64,000 bases of DNA. Origin: Gonapodya prolifera JEL478 (lineage: Eukaryota; Monoblepharomycota; Monoblepharidomycetes; Monoblepharidales; Gonapodyaceae). This document shows, in pieces, positions 22,054 through 33,019 of this stretch (within the stretch, counting starts at the first letter, position 1; the number at the start of each line of letters is the position of its first letter). The DNA is taken from the NCBI GenBank assembly GCA_001574975.1, contig KQ965819.1:1-64000 (forward strand). Reading direction: 5' to 3'. The translations under genes and the position numbers were made by a program. Under the pieces are notes generated by a model, which had not been told where the DNA came from, searched no databases, and saw nothing but the letters and a program-made list of their open reading frames with translations.

Positions 22054-22747
22054 GCCGGGGCGTGAGTTGGATGACCGTAGAGTGGCGCCCCGGGACAGTT
22101 CCTCTTCCTATCTCAGACGCACACCCGTGTCTTGAATCGGGTCCACAGTTGTCTACGTTTCTGTTTTGATTTGCATTACATTATGTGTGCGCTGACACGT
22201 GCAAATTCGGTCGCATGGAGCGACCAACCACCCAAATACCACAAAACCTCCTGTGGAGACTATTGTTGCCAATCACCTTCTGCCACCCAGTATCGTCATG
22301 TTGGCCTGTGTCCGATGTCGGCATTTTGGAGCAACCGGTTGATTAGCGGTTAAATTTTTTTGTGGTTCGTCGTCAATTCACCGGAACATTACCTGTGCCC
22401 TCCGGAGCATTTGATTCGACTGCCCGAAATGGTGGACGTTACCGTGCCCTGTGGCGCTTCTCACTGATCCTCGGCGATTGCTTCCTGCGCCAAGTGCCTC
22501 ATTATTCACAAATGCCGGTCGACACTTATCCACTGTTTCCATTGACGTAATCCACCCAATAGATTTGTGTGTCCATTACTCAGGTTCTTAATTTAAAAAA
22601 AATTGTATCCCCTCAAAGCACGTAGTCGTGTTCGATGATGTTTCAATACAAAAGTACATAACAGTTCTGCCCTCGCCCAACAATGTCATTTTAGTGCGAT
22701 GTAAGATCTATCATCACACTCGCGTAAGGTCCACCGTCCTTCAACTT
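22054..22747. other. Intergenic; nothing recognised
   Basis: No coding potential or repeat is evident between the F-box gene and the first prepropeptide gene. Confidence 0.4.
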
Positions 22748-23293
22748 TCAGCAGCAGTGACTCGTGGGGTTGGAACCCGACTCGTGATCCCACGGTGACA
22801 GTAGCGCTAACACTCCTTTTCTCCTCCTGAACGCGACCAACACCAGCGACTAGAGTCTTTCGGACGAGGTCGATATTCTCTGGGTCAACGATGGTGTTGT
22901 CGGCGGCCAAGTTGGAAGGGAAGGGCAAGGCTGTGGCATGCGAGACATGATCGGGACAACAACTGACAGGTAGGACGATGTGCACGTTTGGAAGACTGCA
23001 GCGCCTTTTAGTCGTGGTCCATCTTCAAGACGCGATGCACGCGATATGCATCCTGTTGCATTCGCCAATCCTCACATCAAATTCCATTCTGATCTCTAAT
23101 GGCCAGTTGGATCAGGTGCATCAACCTCACGCAACCAGCGGAACCCACCTTGACTGCCTCCCAAAAAAGCGATGAGCACCGCAAGAACAACTATTTCATT
23201 TCGAATCCGGTGCGACGCGGCCAACGAGAAGGTCACATTGGCTCTCACAAACTTGCGAAGCGAGGCCCACTCACCAACAAGCGAGATCTTCAT
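22748..23293 (-). CDS. Small secreted prepropeptide, copy A (frame disturbed)
   Basis: Exons at 23275-23293 (19 nt), 23149-23190 (42 nt) and 22748-22930 match copies B and C in length and phase. Exons 1-2 give a signal peptide, MKISLVVVLAVLIAFLGGS. The pro-part has ALPFPSN, DLVRK and EEKR, the last a Kex2-type site. After KR, 34 extra nucleotides precede SGSNPTSHCC and TGA. Without their removal that decapeptide is out of frame and the frame runs on to 22686. Removing gt..ag of 31 nt (about 22779-22809) would restore frame, but this is shorter than normal introns. A TATA-like TATAAG lies about 85 bp upstream. It may be functional or a frameshifted relative. Confidence 0.6.
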
Positions 23294-24787
23294 ATGTATC
23301 GACGGTGGCGAGAGTGTACCTGTAGAGTGCTGGCTCGAAAGATGACGGCACAGCGACACAGACGGGTTCGGGAACAGTACTTATACACAAAAGCGGCGGA
23401 GAAAACAGCAGCCACTTTGCAAAAGAAGGCCTGACGCACCTGAGCGATACTCTCCCTTCTGCGGTCCTTATCGCACGTGACCCACACATCTCCACACTGG
23501 TCCACAACTCCGGAGAAAAAGCGTAACGGCTTTTTCACATGGTCGCGGCGCGACCGGCTGGAATCGCGCTTGTTGCTGATGTTTCCCGCATCGTATAGAT
23601 AGAGTTCATTGGGACTGCGTCCTTTCCTGGTGTACCTGGGTTTGCGTAGACCAAAGATAGTGGCTCGGGCCGCAGGTACCCACACTGTACACCTCCCTTT
23701 TCTCTTTTGCAGATGAGGTGATTTTAGGGTGATGCGTTTGACAAGTTTGGAACAGAAGCTCAAGCGCAGTGTCGGGGGGAGTGAGTCCGGAACGATCCGG
23801 CCCTTAAACGCTTCATGCGTATGGAGATGCGTTAACCTGGTGGGGAGAAGAGTCGGGCAGTTAAGATAGTTGAGGCTTTGCCTTGAGCTCGCCCGTAGCG
23901 AGCGATACGTGTAATTCGCGCCTCCCCGTCAAGGGCAAATATTAGAATTTGAAGAAAGGATTTGATTACGTACCTGTATCTTAAACTTGGCAATACACCT
24001 GAGACTACGGTCAAAATCTAAACTCTACGACTCAGGGGCCTCCGTGAAGGCCAATCCAGCCAGCCTACGCTCCTCTGCGAGCGAGGCGGACCTTGAAGAT
24101 GTCGCTCTTCCACATCCCCGAAACACACTTGCGGTTGCAGGGTATGATCACTGATCAGTGACATCGAGGTCTGAGATGTGCTTGCAGGTGAGACAGGGCG
24201 ACGAAGAGGAGCTACACGCAGAGGTCCTCGTCCCCGAGGGTCACGGCTTGGGCACGTAAGATGTACACGAGCAGTATCTGCTCCCGCCAGAGGCTCCTAT
24301 CGGCGTCGTCCGTCTCGTGAAAGGGTCTTACCGCAGCCGTCTCACCCTCTCTGGGTCTACTGGCCCTCCGGCCCCGGTGTTTGGGAAGCCCACCTCAAGT
24401 GACGTTTGTTTGGTGGCGACGTCAAGTTGGTTCGAAACCAGTAGAACAGATAAACGGACTCTACGACGGTTTAAAAGTGATGCAAGTAGCTGAAACCTGT
24501 TTACTCCCGATCTCGTTGGTGAGTCAGTTGTCGTTTCATCTAGTTTTTTCGCCACGACGTTCACTTTGTACCCGCTCTTTAATGAACACACCTTACGTGA
24601 CGAAACGTGAACAATTAAGTATAGACAAAGAGCAATCACTCCGAGAGAATAAAACAAAACGCGCAGATTAAGTGGAAGTCATATTCTCAAAAGTTATCGC
24701 GCCCCACTAAAGATCAAAAACTGCTACAAAAAGACCACTCCAACCCCCCCAGTTGACCTCTTATTTCGTAACTCCACGTTCGGCTTC
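23294..24787. other. Spacer between prepropeptide copies A and B
   Basis: No firm gene. On plus, 24100-24510 has a frame beginning MSLFHIPETHLRLQ that could continue, after a possible intron, through VRQGDEEELHAEVL to a TGA near 24510. It contains a TAA near 24259, and I do not recognise it. Confidence 0.3.
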
Positions 24788-25289
24788 TCAGCAGCAGTGC
24801 GTCCCACCGTTCGGACCGGACCTCTTCTCCTCCAGCACTGTGGCGGCCTCACGGGGGACAAAAGACTTGCGAACAAGGCCGACGTTCTCGCCGACAAGTG
24901 GGAGTGGTGATGCTGTGGAGCGGAAATCGAGATGTGGTCAGATATGGTCAATGCAGTCGAGTAGTGAAATCGCAAACATTGGCAGACGGAGCGATAAGTC
25001 CAGCGTTGCAAGCAAAGTCCGGGTCTACACTTTCGCTAGCGATGAGGTCTGTTCTGCATCACGAATCCGCATCCTGAACACCATGCATCCCGCAAATCTT
25101 GCATCCGCGAGTCGAATCGACATCCCGGAGATGCAACGCCTCAGCTCACCATTTGCAAGACTGAGGAGCATGAAGCAAATCGCGAGAAGGACTGCGAGTG
25201 AAGGGGTCAGAGTCATGTGAGCATTTTGCACCGCAGATCATACAGTCGATGAAGTTCAAGTAGCACTCACAAGCAAAGGAGACCTTCAT
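24788..25289 (-). CDS. Small secreted prepropeptide, copy B
   Basis: Three exons (25271-25289, 25150-25191, 24788-24912) give 61 residues. All introns are gt..ag and both fall in phase 1. The start MKVSFAFLLAICFMLLSLAN is a signal peptide for the secretory pathway. A short pro-part ASPLPLVGENVGLVRK leads to LEEKR and then the last ten residues SGPNGGTHCC. The dibasic KR suits Kex2 in the late Golgi, which would release a decapeptide ending in two Cys. A TATA-like TAAATATT lies about 90 bp upstream of the ATG. The function is unknown. It has the layout of precursor peptides (pheromone-like, signalling or RiPP-type), but no lipidation box is present. Confidence 0.72.
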
Positions 25290-26544
25290 GTTGTCGATAG
25301 AAGTAGATGTACACGAAGAAGCCCGGTCTCGATAGAAGGTAACGAGTTCGGTGTGGGAGATGAGTAGCTCGAAGACGGAATATTTATGTTTCCGCGGGTT
25401 TGCGGCACGGTTGAATGGCGGTGTCTGTTGAGGAGCCGGCAACGTGTGCGATGCCTTGGCGGCGAAGTGAGAAGAGACAGGTACCGTCCCATCCCGCAGA
25501 GGGGGGGAACGTCTTTGCAATGTGTTCCGCCGGCCGGGATAAAAATGTGAGTCCGTTAGTATGGGTATCGAGTCCTTGTGTACCTGGGGGAAAGGATCTT
25601 GTCTCCCGCATTTGTGTTGAGTCGGGCTGTTAACGAACCCCAGACATGAATGGGTTACGCCACCGCCACCTTCACCTAACTCTTGCCGCATGCACTGATG
25701 CACGATGTTGTTGTAATATTGACGGAAACTGAAGACGGGAGCGATGTTGAGGATCGTCATTGGTCAAACAAACAACATGAACAAGGCATCGCTTGTTGAC
25801 ATGAGGACGAAATCGCGCTGGTCTTTTACGATGTGTCATATGTGATAAAAAAAATTCGTATGTGGGCTCGAATTCCGATAACGGTCACTCCCCTGCATAG
25901 CAGTTAGCCCTTTATATTAGCTTTGCGGGACCTCCGCTCCATCTGGCATTACGCCTCTTCGAGTGCCACGAAAAAAAGCAACGGAGATTCTCCACCGGTC
26001 GTAGAAGCTGGGAAAAGTGGGATGGCGACGATGATCACGAATGGCATGAGCAGGCGTCACACACGGAAAAAGACGATCGTTCTGTAAATATTAAGACGGT
26101 ATAAGCCAGCATTGTTTTGCAAATGAAAAAAAAACAAACAAAAAAACAAGGCGTCCAGAGTGCTAGCATCATTCACGCTCTCTGCTTATGGCGACTGCCA
26201 ATAAAAGGACCACAGTGGAGTACTGCGAATTACCCCTGCGAGGCCTTGAGCTGGTCGTCACGCCAGAGGTAACGATGACCGGTTTCTCCTCCGGTGGAGG
26301 TTTTGATCACTTTCCTTGTGACGTCAGTGCTTGGCGATGTCGTGGGGCTACACCAGGAGTATTGAGCGATAGCTGGAGACCACGTTGTCGGTAGGCACTG
26401 TACGTTAGGTGACTAATATATTTCCCTCGAACGTAAACTGAAAAAGAAAACTCATATTCTCCCGTTCAGTCCTTCCGCAATCCAATCAGATGTAAAGCTC
26501 CAAAGTAATTCATCAAATTCGGTACACTATGCACCCCGATTCGT
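25290..26544. other. Spacer between prepropeptide copies B and C
   Basis: It contains the promoter of copy B and about 1.1 kb with no gene I can support. Locally AT-rich with short A runs near 25850 and 26125. Confidence 0.4.
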
Positions 26545-26970
26545 TCAGCAACAGTGGGTTCCTCCGTTTGCGGTGGACCTTTTCTCCTTGTGCATTTCAA
26601 TGGAGCTTCCAACCACAGCGACCTTCCGAGCGAGACTACCGCTTGATGCAACGTCTACGAGATCCGAGACGAATGGGGGGATAGGAGAGACTCGTGTGTC
26701 ATGAAGGTCGTTGCGTGAGTCCACATAAGCAGTGTCGTGTCGGTGTGATAGCAAATCCTGGCGCACCTCCGCGATTCATCTCCCAAGGATAAACGCTGCA
26801 CGTCACGGAACTCACCTTTCCCAAAAGCAAACAACATGAAAAAAACTGCGAGAAGCACTGAGTGGAGACGTCCAGACCAGCAGTAAGTACGGTACTGTTG
26901 CGCCCAGATTGTGTCCTCAGAGACGACACCCGATACCTAACAAGCACTTACAAGCAAACGAGAACTTCAT
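26545..26970 (-). CDS. Small secreted prepropeptide, copy C
   Basis: Exons 26952-26970, 26816-26857 and 26545-26690 give 68 residues in one clean frame. Exon 1 (19 nt) and exon 2 (42 nt) have exactly the lengths seen in copies A and B. The signal peptide begins MKFSFALLLAVFFMLFAFG. The pro-part SPIPPFVSDLVDV and SLARK parallels copy B, and KEKR precedes the final STANGGTHCC. Shared features (signal peptide, SP(I/L)P, L(V/A)RK, EKR, S..N...HCC) define a family whose mature end is best conserved. Neighbouring copies in the same orientation point to tandem duplication. Confidence 0.72.
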
Positions 26971-27584
26971 ATCACTCGGTGAGATGGCTTTGACGCAAGA
27001 ATTTGAGTGCAGCGACGGTGATGGAACGCAATGTAAGAAGCCGTCGGAGCCGGTAATTGCGGACCACGATTGGGAAACGACGCACCAGGACGGGCTAGTG
27101 TAGTCAAAGACGGAAGTGTAATGATTCCGTGACCGGCAGGAGGCGCTGGCGAGGATCCTGTGCCGACATCGCATCATGAGCTGTGGCCGCAGATAGCAAC
27201 GTTCGAGTGACGCGAATACACCGAGACGGACAAGAGCAGACCGCCACCATTGCCGTGCGGAGCGTGATTGGTACAGAGTCCGTTGATACCGACCCCTTGT
27301 GTCTTGATGACGTTCCGGCATCTTTTGGTGTAGGACTCGGTCACACCTGAAGGGCGGTGGCAAAGCAAACCTTTGTATTTGTACGTGCAAAAAGAATCGG
27401 AAGATACATAATAACGCAAAACTTATCGCGCGATCAACGTAATTTTAGCTGGCTGGTACCATTATACTTGGCGGAGTGAAGATCTCAATGACGCAATCAT
27501 TTTTGCAAACGATTCATCACACACTACTGCAACTTCCAATTTTCAAAGCGCTTCTTCATTTTGCCATACGTTTTTACCCATTAT
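26971..27584. other. Intergenic; promoter side of prepropeptide copy C
   Basis: No gene is supported. Antisense frames here lack coding character. Confidence 0.35.
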
Positions 27585-28406
27585 TTATGTGACTTGAGAA
27601 CTATTGCGAATCAGAGACTTCCTGCTAACTTTTGGAATGAATCTCAACAGTAGCCCTGAGACAACAGCATATGTTGTGACGTCTCCGCGGTGCACGTCCA
27701 TCCACGCTGCGACTTCAGAGACATTCTGAAGGATCCCACGTCGCTCGAGGTAAGGAGAGAGATCATGATATGAAGTCTCGCTTGCGGTAAGATACGATAC
27801 AATCAATGGTCCGACGACGGGAATTGCGTAGAGTGGAAGGCAGAGAAGATTGATAACTGAAGCACGTAGACCGTGATACGGGACTGTCCCGAGTGAAACT
27901 GCCACCGTAGAAGCCCCCGCCGATACGCCAGATATCCCCATGCTTATATTGTCCACATCAACTCCGTGAAGTTTCAGTACTTCCAAAACGACAGTGGTCT
28001 TGAGGTTGTGAAGCAAATTCCCTGCCACGAGTCGAGTGAGCAAAGTGCCCTCCAGTCCCACGATGAGCACTGTCGCAATTGTAGAGGCGGCAAGGCGATT
28101 TCCCAGTACCCGCCTTCGTGTCGTTGAGGACCGAAGGAAATGCCGGAAGAATGTCAGACTTTCGAAACCGCAGTACGTCGATCGGGAAAACTCACCTGGA
28201 AACACGTGTCTCGAAAAACTGTTTCTGAGGAGTGTAGATAAGAGCAAGGACCGGATGATGCTGCCGAAGCCGCCTATTGTGCGAAGGGCCATGGTAGCGG
28301 GAATGCTCCTCGCGATGACGGGGGCTTTCAACAGGAGGTCGATAAGGCCAATGATGGGGAAAATTTCCGCTGGTAGAGCATGTAGGATTTGGTTTGTGAG
28401 GATCAT
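27585..28406 (-). CDS. Multi-pass membrane protein, resembling Rrt8/LDS-type proteins
   Basis: A 273-residue frame has several hydrophobic helices: ALPAEIFPIIGLIDLLLKAP, a helix in TIATVLIVGLEGTLL, and LLCLPLYAIPVVGPLIVSYL. It ends in HDLSPYLERRGI and a short tail. The LPL..IPVVG signature followed by a (Y/F)xxxRG turn recalls fungal outer spore wall/lipid droplet proteins of the Rrt8 group, but I would not rely on a precise name. A gtgagt at 28191 could start an intron, yet the frame is open without splicing. The gene follows the prepropeptides on the same strand and lies next to the P450 pseudogene. Confidence 0.45.
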   Translation of the reverse strand: MILTNQILHALPAEIFPIIGLIDLLLKAPVIARSIPATMALRTIGGFGSIIRSLLLSTLLRNSFSRHVFPGEFSRSTYCGFESLTFFRHFLRSSTTRRRVLGNRLAASTIATVLIVGLEGTLLTRLVAGNLLHNLKTTVVLEVLKLHGVDVDNISMGISGVSAGASTVAVSLGTVPYHGLRASVINLLCLPLYAIPVVGPLIVSYLTASETSYHDLSPYLERRGILQNVSEVAAWMDVHRGDVTTYAVVSGLLLRFIPKVSRKSLIRNSSQVT

Positions 28407-28611
28407 CGATTTCGAATAGCTCTCTGTGGTCGAAATGCAAACTCAGCATTCGACGTCACTCCAAACAGAAAGTTTCCCGAAATGGCAAATCCGAGGCCAC
28501 ACCCGATCTTACAACATATATTCTGGCCTACAGCACACCGAAATTTCATTCATCTACTGCCCATAACATCTCCGTCAACCGGCCTTGCCAACTCGTCCCT
28601 CCTCCTGAGCT

Positions 28612-30737
28612 AAACGGGCATTCTACCTTTCCGGCCGACGCTAAGCATCCCGAACTCCTTTCCCTCTATAGTGTCATTCACGTCAAACTGGGGAATGACG
28701 TCGAACCGCCGAAGAAGGTGGCCGAGCACGATCCCGATCTTGTTCCAGGCAAAGTTCCGACGCAGGCAGTCCTCAACGCGTGTATTATAGAATGTCGCAA
28801 CTACGATGAGAAGAGACGTGCCACCCATCGCGATCCCACAGAAAACGGCATGAACGCTCTCTGGTTCAGCATGCCCGGTCCGTCATGTTCTGCCACGATG
28901 TCACCAGCGACTTCTTCTTTTCGATCGGAGGGACTGAAAGTGAACGCTTCTTCTTCTTTGACGAGGGTCAAACTTTCCAGTCATCGCTCGGGGAGGTACT
29001 TGTCAGGTCGTTCCCACACTTGAAGCTGGTATCAGTAGTTTGATAGGAACAAATGAGGGATTTGCAGAAAACTCACCACTTGGGTTCCTCTGTGCCACAT
29101 ACGCGTTCGCTCTGATTACCGTACCTTTGGGAATAAAAACCGTCCTAGCCTTGCCGTCATGTCCCTTCTCAGGTAGTTCAATGTCCGTTCTAACCGTTCT
29201 CACCATGGCAGGGTGAAAAGACTTCAGTCGCAGTGCTTACTTCACGCAGCCGTCAAACTACGGGAGCGTCTTCAGTTATGCGAGCGAAAGCGGCTCCTTC
29301 ATTCCATTTGGAAACGAGGCATCGAGTTCTTTCCTTGGTCGATCCAGAGCAGCTGGGTTCTTCAGGAGAAACAGCAGCATCGACCCCATCATATTTGACG
29401 TCGTCTCGGAGCCCGCCAAAAGGAAGATTCGAGCACGTACTCCAATCTCTTTATTTGTGATAGGCTCCCCAGTCGTTCCGTCTCGGTGATCAAGAATGAT
29501 CTGGAGGATGTCTTGCGCGTGTGCTTCTCCTGCTACCATACTTGCGCGCCTGCTCTCAACGCAGTTCTTGACGTGGTCGGCTTGCGGTGCTTGGGGAAGC
29601 CAAGGATGGAGTTTGGGATTAACGGGAGGGCGAAACGGACATGATGGATTTGATGGTCGTCTGGTATGGGTGGTCAGGCGCGTAGACCATGTCAAAGAAT
29701 TGCCCAAAGGCAGTTCTCCGATGATGTTAGTGGCAATGTTCTCTGATGTGAAACAGATGCTCTCGATTTGCACAAAACTACAGGGCACACATTCACTTCC
29801 TGAGAGAACTCACATTGAAATAGTCCGCAATGTCCACGACGAACGGAGCCTGTGATACATCCTAGCGTTCTTTGAGGACGCTCTCGAAGTTGTGGAACAC
29901 TTTGCGCATAACTAGCTCGAGATTGGCCAAGTAATTGATGGAAAACCCAGGGGCGAACATCCGAGGAAACTCTTTGTGTTTGGGGACATCGCTGGTCAAC
30001 GCGATATCGTCGGGGTCCTGTAATTATTTGCACTTTGAAGGATGCCAAAGAACAGAGCGTTGAATATTAGGGCAACCCCACGTCTTTGAAGAACTTCCCC
30101 ATTTCGTACGTCTCCTTATGTTTTGACTCATCAGTCATCAATGCGAACAATCTTTGTGCGATTGAGGGTGAGCTCGAGACAGTTGGATCGAACAGTTGAA
30201 GGTTGAAAAAATGGGTCACCTCATGGATAGCGTCTAGGTCCGAAAAGTCGTTTTCGCGCTTGGAAAACCTACATCCATAGTTCGAGGCATGCAGCAACAA
30301 TAAGGAGAACACCTGGGGCAGTGGCCTTACCTCACGATTCCAGTTCCCATCGACCTGTGGACATTTCTCTGAGAACATATCCTTTCCCGGCGCGCAGCCA
30401 CGCCACCTTCCGAAACGGAAACGCCAGAGTCCGGTTACGTCGGCACATGGCGTAGTGGGTCGAACCCCAGGTGACGCAATCCAGCGGCCCAGAAGGAAGA
30501 GGGCAAACGCAAGCGCGAGTGAGATGGGAGAAAAGGTTCAGCGAGCTGGTGCGGGAGGTGTGACATGGAACACCTGAAGCAGCAAAGATGGCAAATGTTG
30601 GCAGGGAAGCGGTAGAGTTTAGCCGCGGTTCTACAAGCAGTCACAAGAAAGAACACGCTCAGCAAGCTAGAATTAGTTTTACTGAATGACATTGCATCGG
30701 CCACACTCGTGAGCCAATATAATTTACATTCCAACAC
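28612..30737 (-). pseudogene. Cytochrome P450 monooxygenase pseudogene
   Basis: The pieces in order match a membrane-anchored fungal P450. There is a hydrophobic start (30737), GFDPLRHVPT, EFPRMFAPGFSINYL, the I-helix ARIFLLAGSETTSN, IPKGTVIRANAYVAQRNP, WERPDKYLPER, FMPFSVGSR and the heme-Cys segment DCLRRNFAWNKIG, ending at 28612. It is broken many times: TAG after LKER, then TAG and TAA in the K-helix, where the TAA replaces the Glu of ExxR (LP-stop-FDGCVK-stop-ALR). TGA replaces the Trp of PERW, and the usual Gly after Cys-Leu is Arg. Such proteins oxidise small molecules at the ER. This one cannot make a full enzyme. Confidence 0.75.
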
Positions 30738-30749
30738 CTACTACTCGCT

Positions 30750-31640
30750 CTAGAAGTCTCTAATTTCTAGTTGTAAACGCGTCGATCCTGGCATAATCCA
30801 TTTATTCAGGTTTTCGGCTCGATCGTTATTGACTCGTCTTCTCTCGCATCTCTCATCTCCCCTGCCAGGTGACAGTCGGCTCCCGGCTACGCCTTGCACC
30901 CTTCCTCCCGCTCCCCATCCCCCATTCGGACTGCTCCCACCACATCCTTCAAAAAGCTCTGAAGTTCGCACAAAGAAGGGTCCGTGGGGTGTCGCGCGGT
31001 GCACGCCGACAGGGTGAGTGGTTTCAGGTTGTGCAGGATCCGGACGTAGTGTGGTGTGGTGTGGTGTGGGGATGGTGGGTCAGATTTTGTGATGGTGGGC
31101 GAAGATTTCGAAGTCGAAGGCGGAGTCGGGTTGGTGGACGATTTCCAGTTGAGGGCGGAATGGCGGGCGTTGTATTGGCGGGTTTCGACAGGCGTTGGAG
31201 TGGCGGAATTCGCGAGAGATGGTACAGAGGACCTGTCTTCGAGCAGCTCGAAGATAACCTAGCGCCAATAGTAACACAATGTTGAGTTCGGGTGCAGCGG
31301 ACACAATCACCGGAGAAACTCACGTTGGATCCGAATTCGGGCCAGTTTCCGTCCCACGCTTTGAGCGAAATAAGGAGTGGTGCGATCGTCCTAACAGTAT
31401 GAACAACGAATGAAGTCAGGTCAACTGGTTCTGCGGACAGCGGTGATCGCGATCGGGTACAGGAAGATTACACTCTAGGAAGAACGTCGGTTCACTTTCT
31501 AAATGAAACCAAATAATCGGTGACAGAGCTCAGTCCAGAAAGAGCGTCGAGACAGTTTGCAGGAATTAAGAACTGCTGCGTTGAAAGTTTCTGGAATAAA
31601 GTGATACACAATGCTGTATTGATGTAATACCAAACGTTAG
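30750..31640 (-). other. Possible exons of an unrecognised minus-strand gene
   Basis: Minus-strand frame from about 31259 to 30890 is open for roughly 120 codons, starting VIFELLEDRSSVPSLANS and ending DGEREEGCKA-stop. It can be joined by a gtgagt..gctag intron to an upstream exon TIAPLLISLKAWDGNWPEF near 31325-31390. Composition is Ser/Thr/Pro-rich. No family is recognised and no start is assigned. The plus strand reads open here as well, so this is weak. Confidence 0.25.
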
Positions 31641-31666
31641 TTCTGAAAAGTCCCCCTGCTCGAAAT

Positions 31667-32682
31667 CTACCTCCGACAGTAAACCCTCTGAAGTTCCAAT
31701 CCCATCCCGACTATTCCCCCCATGCGGATAAACTCCATAGCCCACTTCTTCGCATTCTCAAATGATGCCACAATCTCATCAGGATCATCCCTGAAGAAAC
31801 CAATATCCGAATCAAATGGTTCTTGACCAACCTCTCTTGAGCCACCGGCGGCAGGCTCCGAAACGCTGATGGAAATCCACGCGGTAAAGCTCCGCCACCA
31901 TAAACCTGGAGCTCCACCAGATTCACCGCCTCCCATGCCACCCCCTCCGTTCCCATCTTCATCATCACTTTCATCTGATCGGCGCCTCTTGGAAGCACGC
32001 GTATCATAAGTTCGACCATAGACCCTACGGTGGTCATCCAGCTCCCTGAGCAGCGCGCTGATTGCAGCGATGCGTGTCAAAAGCTCCCCGCAAGCTTGAT
32101 CAACTTTTGAACCTGCCTCCCCAACTTTCTTCACCTCCAAAGCACATAGTGCTCCGGAAACCATCATCCAAGGATCGGGTGCATTAACGGCCACAAGAAG
32201 GTCTGTTGTACCTTTCACTGAAACATCTCCAATTGTTACCGAAAGTAAAGACTGATGGCCTGACGTCGGATAAAGTCACATATCCCGAGGGGGTATGAAC
32301 CTGAGAATATCACGGAGGTGTTTTATGTACGCCTCTCGATGATTCGGGTGGCTCGCGGCTATGTTTGCCTGCCAATGGAAGCTTGGAATGCTTTTGTGAT
32401 CATCATCATCTGATGCAAGTTGCTCAGGGAACACCATCACACCGAGGGGGTCTTCTTCAAGTGGAACTTGGATAAGCTCATGGATTGTTCCGCTTGGACT
32501 GTAACACTGAGCTTAATGAAAAATAATTTGATATATATATTCGCTTCAAGTTTGTGTCGGAGCTCGCTTTGTCCTTCCTCGATTTTCTCTTGGAGCTTGT
32601 GTTTCAGTTCTTCGATCCTTTGAGCTGTAGGCACTTGAGTATACATTATGGCAGTGCCAGAAAGCAGTGTTGTCAATCTCAC
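31667..32682 (-). CDS. Crinkler-related protein with PD-(D/E)XK-like nuclease domain
   Basis: The upstream exon region has a predicted coiled coil (RIEELKHKLQEKIEEGQSEL). Next, FHWQANIAASHPNHREAYIK and SLLSVTIGDVSVKGTTDLLV lead into the long open frame. There TTDLLV followed by LCALEVKKVGEAGSKVDQA gives the D...ExK...Q pattern of restriction-endonuclease-like folds found in CR-type effectors and transposon-derived nucleases. A basic/acidic low-complexity linker (KRRRSDESDDEDGNGGG) follows. A stop near 32281 must lie in an intron or be real. The frame ends at 31667. It may be part of the same gene as the nuclease-like frame just upstream. Confidence 0.4.
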
Positions 32683-33019
32683 CTAAGTCTATCCCAAATG
32701 AATCGGATGGCAGAGTAAGTTGTTGCGATCCTTCAATGTGGAAGCATTAGTAACGTGAGGGTATTGTGACCAACTTGTAATGCTATCACTTCATACAGGA
32801 AACAGGACAAGTCGTTGACTGACTGTGCCGCGACCTTTTCAAGTGTACTGCGTCTTCGGAAGATACAATGTCAAAGTTGGAAAAATTGCTGCATACTGGC
32901 TACAGCAGAGTGGTTTTATTGCGGAGATCCAAGACAATCAAACCGATCAGGAATACATTGAAGATGAGTCAATCCAATCCAGTCCAAAGGTCCCCTTCTG
33001 CACAAGTAGATCAAACGGT

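Noticed and set aside
24424-24445. GGTTCGAAACC as a tRNA T-loop
   Set aside because: No acceptor stem, anticodon arm or promoter A-box could be placed around it.
22748-26970. Prepropeptides as classical lipopeptide mating pheromones
   Set aside because: Basidiomycete pheromone precursors end in a CaaX box; here the last four residues are THCC or SHCC with Cys at the final two places, and no Ste3-type receptor gene is adjacent.
22748-26970. C-terminal CC as a Rab-type prenylation signal
   Set aside because: The proteins start with a signal peptide and lack a GTPase domain, so cytosolic Rab geranylgeranylation is not expected.
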